Of a stretch of 64,000 nt of DNA, positions 16,327 to 26,019 are shown piece by piece. Positions within the stretch are counted from its first letter, which is position 1; each line of letters begins with the position of its first letter. The position numbers and the translations under genes are program-made. The stretch is from positions 62,001 to 126,000 of the forward strand of contig CAVTFT010000013.1 of NCBI GenBank assembly GCA_963734085.1, read 5' to 3'. This DNA is from CAIWHR01 sp963734085 (GTDB taxonomy: Bacteria > Pseudomonadota > Gammaproteobacteria > Burkholderiales > Casimicrobiaceae). The notes beneath the pieces were generated by a model. It had not been told where the DNA came from. It saw nothing but the letters and a program-made list of their open reading frames with translations, and did no database searches.

Positions 16327-16609
16327 GCAGACCATGCACCAAGGTTGGGCAGCCAGAACGGCCCACAAGCACGTCGACGCGCGCCGCAAGCCCTTGGGTG
16401 CCTCCCACTTCGCGCCGTGCAACCGCGTTGAGCGTTTCGTTCGTCCGTCGAGTTTCCCACCGCGTCGCGCGCTCGTGTGCGTGGCTTGCGCCACGCGCGC
16501 GCCGCCGTGGAAAACTCTTGCAGCGCAGTTCATCACCTATCCAGCCTCGATTTCTGTCCAATCAGACGGGGCCAGCTCTCTCCTCCACCACTTGAGAGGA
16601 AGGTGGCGT

Positions 16610-16672
16610 ATGTCGGAGAAAAAGATCATCGCAGTCATCGGTGCCACGGGCGCCCAAGGGGGAGGGCTCATC
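16610..16672 (+). pseudogene. N-terminal fragment of an NmrA-like NAD(P)-binding protein
   Basis: About 20 codons starting MSEKKIIAVIGATGAQGGGL match the Rossmann glycine motif that begins NmrA-type proteins, with GAGGAAGG upstream. After GGGL similarity ends. The IS3 right end lies 31 bases upstream. Bases 16673-16806 hold no gene. Confidence 0.5.
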
Positions 16673-16806
16673 CCGTTGCATCTTCCGGGCAATGATCTCC
16701 ATCAAGAAGGAGGTCATGCATGTGTTTTCCCGCCAGTTTCTCTCGACGCGGTCGGGCGATGGTCGGGCGAACCAACTTCTTGACGGGCACTTACATCCCG
16801 ACGATA

Positions 16807-16827
16807 ATAGCTAGCCTGTCTAGCTAT
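16807..16827. promoter_or_regulatory. Operator-like inverted repeat of the toxin-antitoxin operon
   Basis: ATAGCTAG, 5 bases, CTAGCTAT forms perfect 8-bp arms ending 14 bases before the first antitoxin ATG. Its place suggests the binding site for the antitoxin dimer that represses its own operon, as is known for Phd/YefM systems. Confidence 0.6.
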
Positions 16828-16841
16828 AAGAGGGAGTTGGA

Positions 16842-17099
16842 ATGATCATGACCAAATGGCAACTTCAAGACGCAAAGAATCGGCTGTCCGAGGTGGTGAG
16901 GAAAGCTTCGGACGAAGGGCCGCAAGTCATTACGCTGAGAGGCGACGACGCAGTGGTGGTGGTCGCCGCGGACGAATATGCTCGGCTGACTCACAAATCG
17001 AAGGGCACGCTCGTCGATTTCTTCCGCAAGTCGCCGCTGGGTGGCGCAGCGCTTGATCTCGCGCGTAGCCGCGATACGGGCAGACGAGTGGACTTGTGA
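16842..17099 (+). CDS. Type II antitoxin, Phd/YefM family
   Basis: An 85-residue antitoxin: residues 3-55 (WQLQDAKNRLSEVVRKA, then VITLRGDDAVVVVAADEYARL) are the Phd DNA-binding fold; the rest is the toxin-neutralising tail. A second ATG at 16848 is equally possible; GAGGGAG precedes both. It should bind the VapC-type toxin encoded next and repress the operon at the inverted repeat upstream. Confidence 0.85.
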   Translation: MIMTKWQLQDAKNRLSEVVRKASDEGPQVITLRGDDAVVVVAADEYARLTHKSKGTLVDFFRKSPLGGAALDLARSRDTGRRVDL

Positions 17100-17521
17100 G
17101 CTGGCTTCTCGACACCTGTGTCATTTCCGAGCTGATCCGACCAAGACCGAAGGCGTCGGTCGTTAGCTGGATACGCGAACGCAACGAAGACGAACTGTTC
17201 CTGAGCGTCATCACCGTCGGAGAACTGGAAAAGGGTATCGCCAAGCTACCCGATTCGGCCAAGCGAGCCAAGCTCGAGCAATGGGTACGTCGCGAACTCG
17301 CGGATCGGTTTCGCGACCGGCTGCTGGTGATCGATTCAAGCGTCGCTGCTCGCTGGGGAGGCATCGTCGGTGCATCGGAAGCGCGGGGTCAGCCGTTGCC
17401 GGTCATCGATAGCCTGATCGCGGCCACAGGCCTGCAGCATGACCTCACCGTCGTCACCCGGAACACGGATGACTTGGAACGCTGTGGGGCGCACTGCTTC
17501 AACCCGTGGGTCGGGAAATAG
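17096..17521 (+). CDS. PIN-domain ribonuclease toxin (VapC-like)
   Basis: A 141-residue PIN-domain RNase. Acidic residues of the metal site are visible: Asp6 (LLDTCVISEL), Glu in SVITVGELEKGI, and Asp in VIDSLIAATG and TRNTDDL. The GTG start overlaps the antitoxin stop by 4 bases (GTGA), so expression is coupled. Substrates of such toxins are usually tRNA or rRNA; the target here is unknown. The protein looks intact. Confidence 0.85.
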   Translation: MSWLLDTCVISELIRPRPKASVVSWIRERNEDELFLSVITVGELEKGIAKLPDSAKRAKLEQWVRRELADRFRDRLLVIDSSVAARWGGIVGASEARGQPLPVIDSLIAATGLQHDLTVVTRNTDDLERCGAHCFNPWVGK

Positions 17522-17665
17522 CGCGACATGGCATCGCGCGTCGCGACCAAAGAAGGGTCCTCGATCTGATGGGCAAGCTCGAGTGGGATGCAGCCTTGGA
17601 CGAACATTTCCGACGTTGTGCTCCATACCGATCGTAGCGAAGCGAGCCGAACTGGAACCACAACG

Positions 17666-20600
17666 ATGAATGATCCGGCCACACCGTCGCTGTTCCCCGG
17701 GCTTGAGGTGCCGCCAGCGAGCCCTGCGGCGGGTACGGCTTCAACAGATACGCATGAAGTCGCGAAGGCGATGGCGCTCTTATGGACGTATCGGCCGCGT
17801 ACCACGATCTACAGCCTTCTGCCGCTCCTCGGTCTGAAGCGCAGCGACGGCCGCGCGTTCACGCAGGATGACGTCAAACGCGCGCTCGCCGACTTGCGCC
17901 AGCGTGGCTCGCTCAACGAGATGCCCGGGCGCGACGGATATTTTCGCCTGCAGGACGAAGTTCGTGGACGTTTGTACCGCGAGTTGCTCGATGAGATGCC
18001 TGCTGCAACGCTGCGCGATGCGCTGCGCAGGCTTGACAGGTATGGGTCCGCGCCTGTTGGTTACCACTGGCCGCTGTATGACACGGCGGCGACCGTCGCG
18101 CTGGTTCGGCTCGAACTGTTTTCGGGAACGTCCGCCAAGGAGATCGAGCGCATGCGCGGCTTGATCCAGCGCTCACTGGACTGGAACGAGATCCTCTGGA
18201 CAGCTGCGCTACCCGCGTTCGATGCAGCGTTGTTCGAACGAATCACGCCGGAATGGCGTTGGGCGCTCGCATTTGCGGTCGTCTCTGACATGTGCCTCGC
18301 GTGGCGCGCCGAGATGATGCCTGTCAGCGAATGGGCGCTTGCGAAACTCGACAGCGAGCGAGACAGCATGCCGCAGCACATGCGTCTCGCGCTCGCAGAG
18401 TTGCTCGTGCATCGTGGTGAGCAATCGCGTGCGCAGCATGCGCTTGAAACGCTCAGGAGTGGCGCGGCCGAGGCGCTGCGCGCGTGCATGCTGGCGCAGG
18501 CCGGTCGGTGGAGCGAAGCGCAGGTTGCTTTCGATGCTGCGTTCAAGCGTCAACAGGTCGAGATCGGCGCGCGTAAGCGCATCTTTCCCGTCAGCGTGGC
18601 CTGGCTTTATCCGTTTGCGCTGCTTGCGCAGCAAACGCCCAGGCACCTCGAGCTGGCGCGTAAGTTCTGCCTTGGCGAGGCCGGCAAGCGAAATCCGGAC
18701 CCGAATGAAGGATGGGGTCGATGGGTGCATGCGATCGGTGCCCGCCTCGGCGACGTCAAGCTCGATCGCAGGGCGTTCGACTTGAAATCGCATTCATTGG
18801 CGTACGTCGGAATCGACGCTTTATGGGCCCTGCTGCTTTCAGCCTGGCTCGGACGCGATGCGCTGGGCTTGAACGATGCGAAGCGCGCGAGCCGCGATGC
18901 GCTGAGCGAGTACGCCGGCGCTCTTCGCGAGGTTCTGAAGCGTTGCCGTTTCGATTGGCTCGTGACGCAGGTCGACGCGGCGCAAGCGGTTTTGCGCGGC
19001 GACGAGCCGGTGGCCGGCTTCTTCGTCTCGGGTCCGCGCGAGCAATGGCGTGACGTGCTGGTGGCACTGCAGGCACTCGGCGCCGGCCAGCCCGAGGCGA
19101 AGACGGGCGCGGAATCATCACGGGTTGTCTGGTCGATTCGGATCGGCAAAGGCGGGTCCGTCGAATCGATCGAACCTCTCGAGCAGAAGCGTGGTCCGCG
19201 CGGGTGGACGAAACCCAAATCGTTGAACCTTGCCAAGATCGCAGGCAACGAACGTTTGCCGCCGTGGGATGCCAAGGTCGCGCGAGCGCTTCGTCAGGAC
19301 CGCGCTTATACACGCCGCTGGGAGATCGACCGATCGTCGGCGATCATGGCGCTCGTCGGCCATCCGGCCGTCGTGCTGGCCGATGCGCCAGATCAACTCG
19401 TCGACGTGATCGAAGGCACGCCGGAAGTCGAGGTCGTGAAGAACGCCGATCGCTATGTCATGCGAGTCACCCCGTCCGTACGTGTGGACGCGGATTCCGA
19501 AGAGTATTACTACAGCGACGCCGCGCACCAGCGTGAGATGGAGGCGCTCAAAGCGATCACGCTCGTGCAGGACACGCCGCAGCGGCTGCGCGTTATCCGG
19601 CTCACGACGGCGCAACGACGGGCTGCGCAGTTGGTCTCGGGACGCTTCTCCGTGCCGGCGAGTGCGCAGGACGAGCTCCAGCAAGCACTGCGTGCGCTTG
19701 CCAGTCATTTTCAGGTGCATGCCGATCATGCGCAGGCTGCACGGGAAGTACCGGCCGAGACACGGCTTCGCGCGGAGCTCTCTCCGATCGGCGATGAGCT
19801 GACGCTACGTCTTGTCGTCGCGCCGTTGGGTGCGGACGGACCGCGTTTGGCACCCGGCAACGGACGGGCTCGGCTGATGGCGGCAATCGGCGGCGAAACC
19901 GTCGGCACGAGCCGCGATCTCGCGGCGGAACGCGCGAATGTCGAAGCAGTTCTCGACGCGTTGCCATTTCTCGAAGACTTGCACAGTGCCGGCGGATACG
20001 AATGGCTGATTGCCGATCCCGAGAACGCACTGTCAACGGTCGAAACGTTGCCCAAGTTGTCGGCGGCGATGGCGGTCGATTGGCCCAAGGGAAAGCAAGT
20101 GCGCGTGCTCACCGCCGATGCGCGGCAACTTGGAATCGTGGTGAAGCGCGAGCGCGACTGGTTTCGCCTGCACGGACGTGCCGTTGTCGACGAGAACGTG
20201 GTGCTCGATTTCCAGGCGCTACTGGACGCTGGCCGCGCGCGCAGCCGTTTCGTACCGATGGGTGAGGGCGTCTATGTCGCGCTCACGCATTCGCTCAAAG
20301 CGAAACTCGCCGATCTCGCGGCCGTTGTCGAGGCCGACGGCGGCGGCGCGCGAGTTCCGCAATTGACGGCGGCATGGCTCGATGATGTGCTGCAGGATGC
20401 GCAAGTCGAGTCAGACGCAGAATTTCGCGCGGTCATCGATCGCCTGCACATCGCGCAAAGCGAAATGCCAGCGGTGCCCGCGATGCTGCAGGCCGAACTC
20501 CGCGCCTATCAGGAAGACGGCTACCGTTGGGCGATGCGTCTTGCGAGTGCAGGTCTCGGCGGTTGTCTGGCCGATGACATGGGATTGGGCAAGACGTTGC

Positions 20601-21883
20601 AGGGACTCGCCGTGCTGCTCGCGCGCGGCAACGATGGCGCTGCGCTGGTAATTGCGCCGACATCGGTGTGCGGCAATTGGCTCGCTGAATCGCGTCGCTT
20701 CGCACCCACGCTCAACGTCGTGATCTATGGCGAGAGCGAGCGCGATGCACTGATCACCAACGCCGGTCCAATGGACGTCATCGTGGTGTCTTACACGCTG
20801 TTGCAGCAGGCGCAGGAGCGCTTCGGCGCGCGATCGTGGCATACGGTGATCGCCGATGAAGCGCAGGCGATCAAGAACGCGGCGGCCAAGCGCTCACTCG
20901 CGGTGTTCGATCTCGACGCAGGGTTTCGGCTCGCGCTTTCAGGCACGCCCGTCGAGAATCGGCTGGCCGAGCTGTGGTCGATCATGCGTTTCGTCAACCC
21001 GGGGCTCCTGGGCACGTCGACGCGATTCACCGAGCGTTTCGCGACACCGATTGAACGCGACCGCGATCGCGACGCGCAACATTTGCTCAAGCGATTGATC
21101 GGCCCCTTCGTGTTGCGTAGGACCAAAGCTCAGGTATTGCAGGAGCTGCCGGCGCGAACGGAGCTGACCATCGCGGTGGCGCCCGTTGCAACGGAGGCCG
21201 CGCACTATGAGGCGCTACGACGGCAGGCAGTCGCGAACGCCGACCGCGCGCTGTCGACCGAACCCGCAGGCCAGGCGCGGCTCAACATTCTTGCGCAACT
21301 TACCCGACTGCGCCGCGCAGCCTGTGATCCGCGTCTTGTGAGTCCCGAGCTCGGCGTCATTGGCGCGAAAGTGCAAGCGTTCACCAATCTCGCGGCCGAG
21401 CTCGCCGTGAACGGTCACAAGGCGCTCGTCTTCAGCCAGTTCGTCGATTTCTTGACGCTGCTGCGCGAGCCGCTGGACGTGGCAGGAATCGCGTATCAGT
21501 ACCTCGATGGCGCCACGCCAGCCGCGGAGCGCACCCGTCGAGTCGCCGCGTTCCAGGCAGGCCAGGGTGATCTATTCCTCATCAGCCTGAAGGCGGGCGG
21601 CTTCGGTCTCAATCTGACCGCAGCCGACTATGTGCTGATTACCGACCCGTGGTGGAATCCTGCAGCCGAAGATCAGGCGATGGGCCGCGCGCACCGCATC
21701 GGCCAAACGCGGCCGGTGACGGTCTATCGATTGGTGACGAAGGGCACCGTGGAGGAGCGAATCATCGAGCTGCACCAGGACAAGCGCGCGCTAGCAGAGA
21801 GCATCCTCGCCGAAGGCGATGCAGCGCTGCTGCCGTCGGCCGACGACCTGATCGCGCTAATTCGCGGGTGTGGTCCGCAATAA
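17666..21883 (+). CDS. Large SNF2-family DEAD/DEAH helicase, C-terminus altered by an IS
   Basis: A 1405-residue SNF2/HepA-type ATPase. The N-terminal ~900 residues form a family-specific region without recognised catalytic motifs. The helicase core starts near residue 950: DDMGLGKT (about 970), IADEAQAIKN as motif II, SGTPVENRLAELWS as motif III, and GLNLTAADYV with RAHRIGQTRPV as motifs V and VI. It should translocate on double-stranded nucleic acid or remodel protein-DNA complexes. The start at 17666 (MNDPATPSLFPG) is likely; a frame opens earlier at 17588. The last four codons and the stop (TGT GGT CCG CAA TAA) come from an IS inverted repeat, so the native C-terminus is lost. No defence genes flank it. 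Confidence 0.85.
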   Translation: MNDPATPSLFPGLEVPPASPAAGTASTDTHEVAKAMALLWTYRPRTTIYSLLPLLGLKRSDGRAFTQDDVKRALADLRQRGSLNEMPGRDGYFRLQDEVRGRLYRELLDEMPAATLRDALRRLDRYGSAPVGYHWPLYDTAATVALVRLELFSGTSAKEIERMRGLIQRSLDWNEILWTAALPAFDAALFERITPEWRWALAFAVVSDMCLAWRAEMMPVSEWALAKLDSERDSMPQHMRLALAELLVHRGEQSRAQHALETLRSGAAEALRACMLAQAGRWSEAQVAFDAAFKRQQVEIGARKRIFPVSVAWLYPFALLAQQTPRHLELARKFCLGEAGKRNPDPNEGWGRWVHAIGARLGDVKLDRRAFDLKSHSLAYVGIDALWALLLSAWLGRDALGLNDAKRASRDALSEYAGALREVLKRCRFDWLVTQVDAAQAVLRGDEPVAGFFVSGPREQWRDVLVALQALGAGQPEAKTGAESSRVVWSIRIGKGGSVESIEPLEQKRGPRGWTKPKSLNLAKIAGNERLPPWDAKVARALRQDRAYTRRWEIDRSSAIMALVGHPAVVLADAPDQLVDVIEGTPEVEVVKNADRYVMRVTPSVRVDADSEEYYYSDAAHQREMEALKAITLVQDTPQRLRVIRLTTAQRRAAQLVSGRFSVPASAQDELQQALRALASHFQVHADHAQAAREVPAETRLRAELSPIGDELTLRLVVAPLGADGPRLAPGNGRARLMAAIGGETVGTSRDLAAERANVEAVLDALPFLEDLHSAGGYEWLIADPENALSTVETLPKLSAAMAVDWPKGKQVRVLTADARQLGIVVKRERDWFRLHGRAVVDENVVLDFQALLDAGRARSRFVPMGEGVYVALTHSLKAKLADLAAVVEADGGGARVPQLTAAWLDDVLQDAQVESDAEFRAVIDRLHIAQSEMPAVPAMLQAELRAYQEDGYRWAMRLASAGLGGCLADDMGLGKTLQGLAVLLARGNDGAALVIAPTSVCGNWLAESRRFAPTLNVVIYGESERDALITNAGPMDVIVVSYTLLQQAQERFGARSWHTVIADEAQAIKNAAAKRSLAVFDLDAGFRLALSGTPVENRLAELWSIMRFVNPGLLGTSTRFTERFATPIERDRDRDAQHLLKRLIGPFVLRRTKAQVLQELPARTELTIAVAPVATEAAHYEALRRQAVANADRALSTEPAGQARLNILAQLTRLRRAACDPRLVSPELGVIGAKVQAFTNLAAELAVNGHKALVFSQFVDFLTLLREPLDVAGIAYQYLDGATPAAERTRRVAAFQAGQGDLFLISLKAGGFGLNLTAADYVLITDPWWNPAAEDQAMGRAHRIGQTRPVTVYRLVTKGTVEERIIELHQDKRALAESILAEGDAALLPSADDLIALIRGCGPQ

Positions 21884-22260
21884 TTCGCGCCGCGGGCATA
21901 TAAGCGTCCCGCACCTGGAAACGCGGGCCGACTCTGGCATGATGGGCAGATGCTGCAGCTGGTGCGAGCGATCGTCGGGGTAGCCTCGGACGTCCTGAGG
22001 ATGGGCGTTTTATTCTTGCGCTCGTCCAGCGTGATCCGCGCTGAGAATCTGGTCCTTCGCCGACAGCTCGGGCGGTATGTCGAGCGTGGTATCAAATCTC
22101 GACGCGTCGATCACGCGACTCGCGTCAGCCTCGCACTGTTCACCAGACTGTTCGATTGGCGCGCTGCGGTGGTCAACGTGCGACCGGCGACCATCGTTCG
22201 GTGGCATCGAATGGGGTGGCGGATCGTGTGGCGCTGGAAGTGCAGGGCGGGCCGGCCACC
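21869..22260 (+). mobile_element. 5' fragment of the integrase-core IS
   Basis: Starts with TGTGGTCCGCAATAATT and carries the first ~100 codons of the transposase (from the ATG at 21950), matching the complete copy at 33707 to the AGRPP motif; similarity stops at 22260. It is the complementary half to the 3' remnant at 737-1014. Bases 22261-22456 hold no gene I recognise. Confidence 0.75.
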
Positions 22261-22456
22261 TTCAGTCGACGCCATTCGCAGGTTCCTGTCAAGGCGTATC
22301 GCACATCGAATCGGTGTGTCGACGACTAATTGCAGGCACTCTTCTGACTCAGGTCAAAAAACGTCGACTTCTGGCCGAGAACAGTCATGCAATTAGCAAA
22401 ATTGTTTCGGGTCGATCACTCGGCCGTCCAGCAGGCCGGAGTGTAAGCCCGGGTAG

Positions 22457-23350
22457 TCAATACACTTTCGGAACGAAACGCTGCTTTGATATTCGCGGTC
22501 TTTTGTACCCGGGATCCAGCTGACGTTGTGGTAGCTCAATTTCGACGGGAGTCAAGTCCGAGTAGTGGATTTGCTGTAGCAGGTGGGCGATGCAATTGAG
22601 GCGCGCCTTCTTTTTGTTGTCGGCGTCCACAACGAACCAGGGCGTGAGTTTGGTATCCGTCTTGGCGAACATGGCATCTTTTGCCATTGAATACTCGACC
22701 CAGTGCTTTCTCGACTCGATGTCCATCGGGCTGAGTTTCCATCGCTTCGTAGGGCTACGCATGCGTTGCTGGAAGCGCCTTTCCTGCTCTTCGTCGTTGA
22801 CCGAGAACCAATACTTGATCAAATAGATCCCGGAACGAACCAGCATTTCTTCGAAGAGTGGCGCGGCACGCAAGAATTCCTTGTATTCCGCATCTGTGCA
22901 AAAACCCATAACCCGTTCTATGCCGGCGCGGTTATACCAACTGCGATCAAATAGCACGATCTCCCCGCGGTTTGGCAAATGCGCAACGTAGCGCTGAAAG
23001 TACCATTGGCCACTCTCCCGCTCGGTCGGAGTGCCTAGGGCGACGACACGACAGACTCGCGGATTCAGGCTCTCCGTTATGCGTTTGATCACGCCGCCTT
23101 TGCCCGCCGCATCGCGTCCCTCGAAGATGACCAGCACTTTGAGACCCTGGAGACGCACCCATTCCTGTAGCTTGATGAGCTCGAACTGGAGATGGGCGAT
23201 CTCTTCCACGTATTTGTAGTTCTTGGGCGGTTTGCGCTGTTTGGCTCGTCCGGCCGAATGCCAATACTGTTCGAGCTTAGCTGCTTCTTTAACGTCAGCG
23301 ATGACTTCGCCGGAGGACTCCGGCGCCAAGGGTCCTTTTTTCCGTTTCAT
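22457..23350 (-). CDS. ppk2: Polyphosphate kinase 2
   Basis: A 297-residue cytoplasmic PPK2, which uses polyphosphate to phosphorylate nucleotides (or the reverse). It shows Walker A FEGRDAAGKGG (residues 77-86), Walker B region EIVLFDRSWYNRAGIERVMG, and the lid segment SPTKRWKLSPMD. Length fits single-domain class I enzymes, which mainly turn nucleoside diphosphates into triphosphates. It stands alone between an IS fragment and decayed DNA. Confidence 0.9.
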   Translation of the reverse strand: MKRKKGPLAPESSGEVIADVKEAAKLEQYWHSAGRAKQRKPPKNYKYVEEIAHLQFELIKLQEWVRLQGLKVLVIFEGRDAAGKGGVIKRITESLNPRVCRVVALGTPTERESGQWYFQRYVAHLPNRGEIVLFDRSWYNRAGIERVMGFCTDAEYKEFLRAAPLFEEMLVRSGIYLIKYWFSVNDEEQERRFQQRMRSPTKRWKLSPMDIESRKHWVEYSMAKDAMFAKTDTKLTPWFVVDADNKKKARLNCIAHLLQQIHYSDLTPVEIELPQRQLDPGYKRPRISKQRFVPKVY

Positions 23351-23775
23351 GTTTATCTCGCCCTTATCTTGCCTGGTTGCTCTCTAAGGATCAAAAGGTC
23401 GCGACAATTGCTCCGTCGAACTCCATCGATGTCCGCGTAATTATGAGGGGTTGTACAACTCGCCGTTGATCGCTGTATCCGTGCCTTCAAGGACTGGGCC
23501 GTCGGCGTTTTCATTTTCCTTCGAAAGAAGAGGTTTGCAAGTTCCCTTCTAGCTGAACGTGCCTCGCTCGGGCAGTTCTAGATGGGATCGCTGGAACGAT
23601 TTCGGCACGTGACTCGACCGTCTCATCTTGGCCGACAAGAGCGGTCCAGTGACTGCTTCTATGAAGCGGAATGCTCTACGACCGCAGTTGTCCCGCCAGC
23701 GACACTCGCCCCGTCAATCCGAACGTTCGCAGACGCGGCATTGCAGACCTTCGCGCGGGAAGCACTTCCGGTCGC

Positions 23776-23950
23776 CGGTACGAAACGCTCTTCTGCGACG
23801 AGGCCGACGGCGAGCGCAAGCGGATGTTCATGCAGATGAAGCGGGAAGTGCTACGGCTGGGGGGTTACGCGCGCGAGTACTTCATATCGCAGACGCCCGA
23901 ACTGACGTAGATGGCCGACGTAGTGATCGACGTCGGTGCATTCACGAGGT
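23776..23950 (+). pseudogene. Possible C-terminal fragment of an SMC/SbcC-like ATPase
   Basis: The frame reads RYETLFCDEADGE (Walker-B-like), then a helix and REYFISQTPELT, an amber TAG at 23908, then MADVVIDV in the same frame. FISQTPEL..MAD.VIDV resembles the end of SMC/Rad50-type ATPases, with CAG (Gln) turned into TAG. No Walker A is present. The rest of 23351-24104 (about 750 bases) is decayed DNA without a recognisable gene. Confidence 0.35.
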
Positions 23951-24104
23951 CGAGCGACGGCCAGCGCGGCCACCGCCGTCGCGTGACGGCGGCCTCGCCG
24001 CAGAGTGTGCGATCATTGCGCGTGTCGTTGCCGAGAACGTGTTCGAAGCGCACGGCATTGGGGTGTCCTATTTTCCGGAAACGCGAATGAGCCGTTGAGT
24101 CATA

Positions 24105-24536
24105 TCAATCCGCAAAGTATCGAACGGCCGCGTCGGGCAGGCCGGCGGGGTCGGGCTCGAACAATTCGAGGAGTACGCCGTCCGGCGCCTCGAGCATAAG
24201 ATAAGTCCCCTCGAGATGGCGGCGAATCGCGCTCGTGATCTTCACGCCGCCCTCGCGCATGCGGTCGACCAGTGCTTCCAGTTCCCGGACCCGAATGCCG
24301 AGATGATGCACGGCGTTGCGGCCGTGGTCGCGCGGCGGCTGGGCGTAGAAGTGTAGTCTTCCGCTACCGATCCGCAGAAAGACGTTGCGCGATCCGGCAA
24401 AGATCCCGTCCCATGCAACCTCGGCGCCGAACCAGCGCCGATAGAAGGCAATCGCAGCATCGAGGTCGGACGCGAACAGGTGGGCATGATGGAAGTCGCA
24501 TGTTCCCGGCGCGGACGCTTGTTGTTGATCCATCAT
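24105..24536 (-). CDS. VOC-family (glyoxalase-like) protein
   Basis: A 143-residue protein with the paired beta-alpha-beta-beta-beta units of the vicinal oxygen chelate superfamily: HHAHLFASDLDAAIAFYRRWFGAEV begins the first and NAVHHLGIRVRELEALVDRMRE the second, ending GTYLMLEAPDGVLLELFEP. The two His and the C-terminal Glu are likely metal ligands. The substrate cannot be told (glyoxalase, dioxygenase or resistance protein). It lacks operon partners. Confidence 0.75.
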   Translation of the reverse strand: MMDQQQASAPGTCDFHHAHLFASDLDAAIAFYRRWFGAEVAWDGIFAGSRNVFLRIGSGRLHFYAQPPRDHGRNAVHHLGIRVRELEALVDRMREGGVKITSAIRRHLEGTYLMLEAPDGVLLELFEPDPAGLPDAAVRYFAD

Positions 24537-24760
24537 CGCAGTTTGGGAGGTGGAAGGGAGCGACGAGTATCGACCCGCGGAGGTTATCCGCGCAATGCGC
24601 CGCCAGACACGAACTGAGAGGCCGCGTTTGGCACGCGCGCGACGGCGCGTGGGTGATGATCGACCGTCTCAAGGCGACCGCTGGCGAGGATCGACCTGGG
24701 CGACCTCAACTCAAATCGATCGCGGGGTCGACCGCAGGGAGCCTTGGTACTGTATTTAAA

Positions 24761-26006
24761 TAAATATGGCAACATATTATTATTGCCAAGTGTTCGCATG
24801 TCGGCTACTGTTCCCCCGGAGGAGGGCCGCCCACATGCCAAGAGAGAGTCCATTCACGATCCGCCTCTCGCGACAGGAACGCGAAATCCTGGAAGACCGA
24901 TCGCGGAAGTATACGTTGCCATATTTCGAGGTGCTGCGCGCCAAGATGATCCTGTTCGCCGCCGAGGGCCGCGCCAACGACGAGATCGCCGCCGCGCTCT
25001 CGATCGGACGCGATGTGGTGAGCCTGTGGCGCAAACGGTTCTTCCGTGAACGACTATCCGGGCTCGAAGAGCGCCCGCACCCGGGCCGCCCCCGGGTCTT
25101 TCCCCCCAGAGCTGGTCGTGCAAATTAAGGCTCTCGCCTGTGAGCTCCCCGCCACGCGGGGACTGCCGCTGTCGCGTTTCAGTTGCGCCGACATCGTGCG
25201 CGAAGCGCAGCATTGCGGCATCGTCGCGCGCATCAGCGAGACGACGGTTTGGCGCTGGTTGCACGAAGACGCCATTCGCCCCTGGCAGCACCGCACCTGG
25301 ATCTTTCCGCGCGATCCGGAGTTCGCCCTCAAGGCCGGGCGCATCCTCGATTTGTATGCCAAGCAGTGGCAAGGCAAACGCCTGCGCGGTGACGAGTTCG
25401 TACTCTCCACCGACGAGAAAACCAGCATTCAAGCCCGCGTCCGCAAACATCCCACCTTGCCACCCCGTCCCCACGGTGCCGCCCGCATCGAACACGAGTA
25501 CACCCGCGCCGGGGCGTGGGCCTACTTGGCGGCGCTCGACGTACACCGCGCCAAGGTCTTCGGCCGTTGCGAGCAATCTACCGGCATCGATCAGTTCGCT
25601 CGCCTCGTCACCCAAGTCATGACTCAGCCGCCCTACCGTGACGCACGCCGCGTATTCTGGATCATGGATAATGGCTCGTCGCATCGCGGGCAGCCCTGCG
25701 TGCGACGCCTGACCCAAGCCCTTTCCCAACTTGGTCCCTGTCCACGGTCCGGTTCACGCCAGTTGGCTCAACCAAATCGAGATCTACTTCTCCATCGTCC
25801 AGCGCAAAGCCCTCACCCCCAATGACTTCTCCTGCATCGAGGAGGTCGAGGACCGACTGCTGCGCTTCCAGGAGTACTACGAGCGCATGGCTACGCCCTT
25901 CGACTGGCGATTCACCCGAGCCGACCTCGCAAGGCTGACCAGAAAGTTTGCGGTCGAGCCTGCCTCCTTGCCTCTTGCCGCCTGACCTCATACGTTGCCG
26001 AATTTA
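24761..26006 (+). mobile_element. IS630-family element, defective
   Basis: Imperfect inverted repeats bound it: left TAAATATGGCAACATATTAT (24761-24780), right CTCATACGTTGCCGAATTTA (25987-26006). It contains a transposase broken in two places. The right end abuts a truncated hypothetical gene. Confidence 0.6.
24835..25985 (+). pseudogene. IS630-family transposase with two frameshifts
   Basis: The protein begins MPRESPFTIRLSRQERE with a helix-turn-helix, shifts frame near 25105 (inside GRPRVFPPEL), continues through TVWRWLHEDAIRPW and the catalytic region (STDEKTSIQAR; WIMDNGSSHRG), and shifts again near 25735 before VHASWLNQIEIYFSIVQRK, which holds the last catalytic acidic residue. No intact product is possible. 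Confidence 0.75.
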
Positions 26007-26019
26007 CGAACCGGCCTAC

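Larger units (their letters stand above)
15118..16578 (+). mobile_element. IS3-family element, defective
   Basis: Inverted repeats bound the element: left 15118-15142 starting GAGCTGGCTCCGG, right 16554-16578 ending CGGGGCCAGCTC; their outer 11 bases match with one mismatch, and a GGACAG core matches too. It carries orfA and a frameshifted orfB. About 230 bases between the orfB end and the right repeat hold no recognised gene. Confidence 0.7.

Noticed and set aside
17666..21883. Helicase as part of a known anti-phage system
   Set aside because: SNF2 helicases occur in several defence systems, but no partner methyltransferase, nuclease or known defence gene lies next to it.
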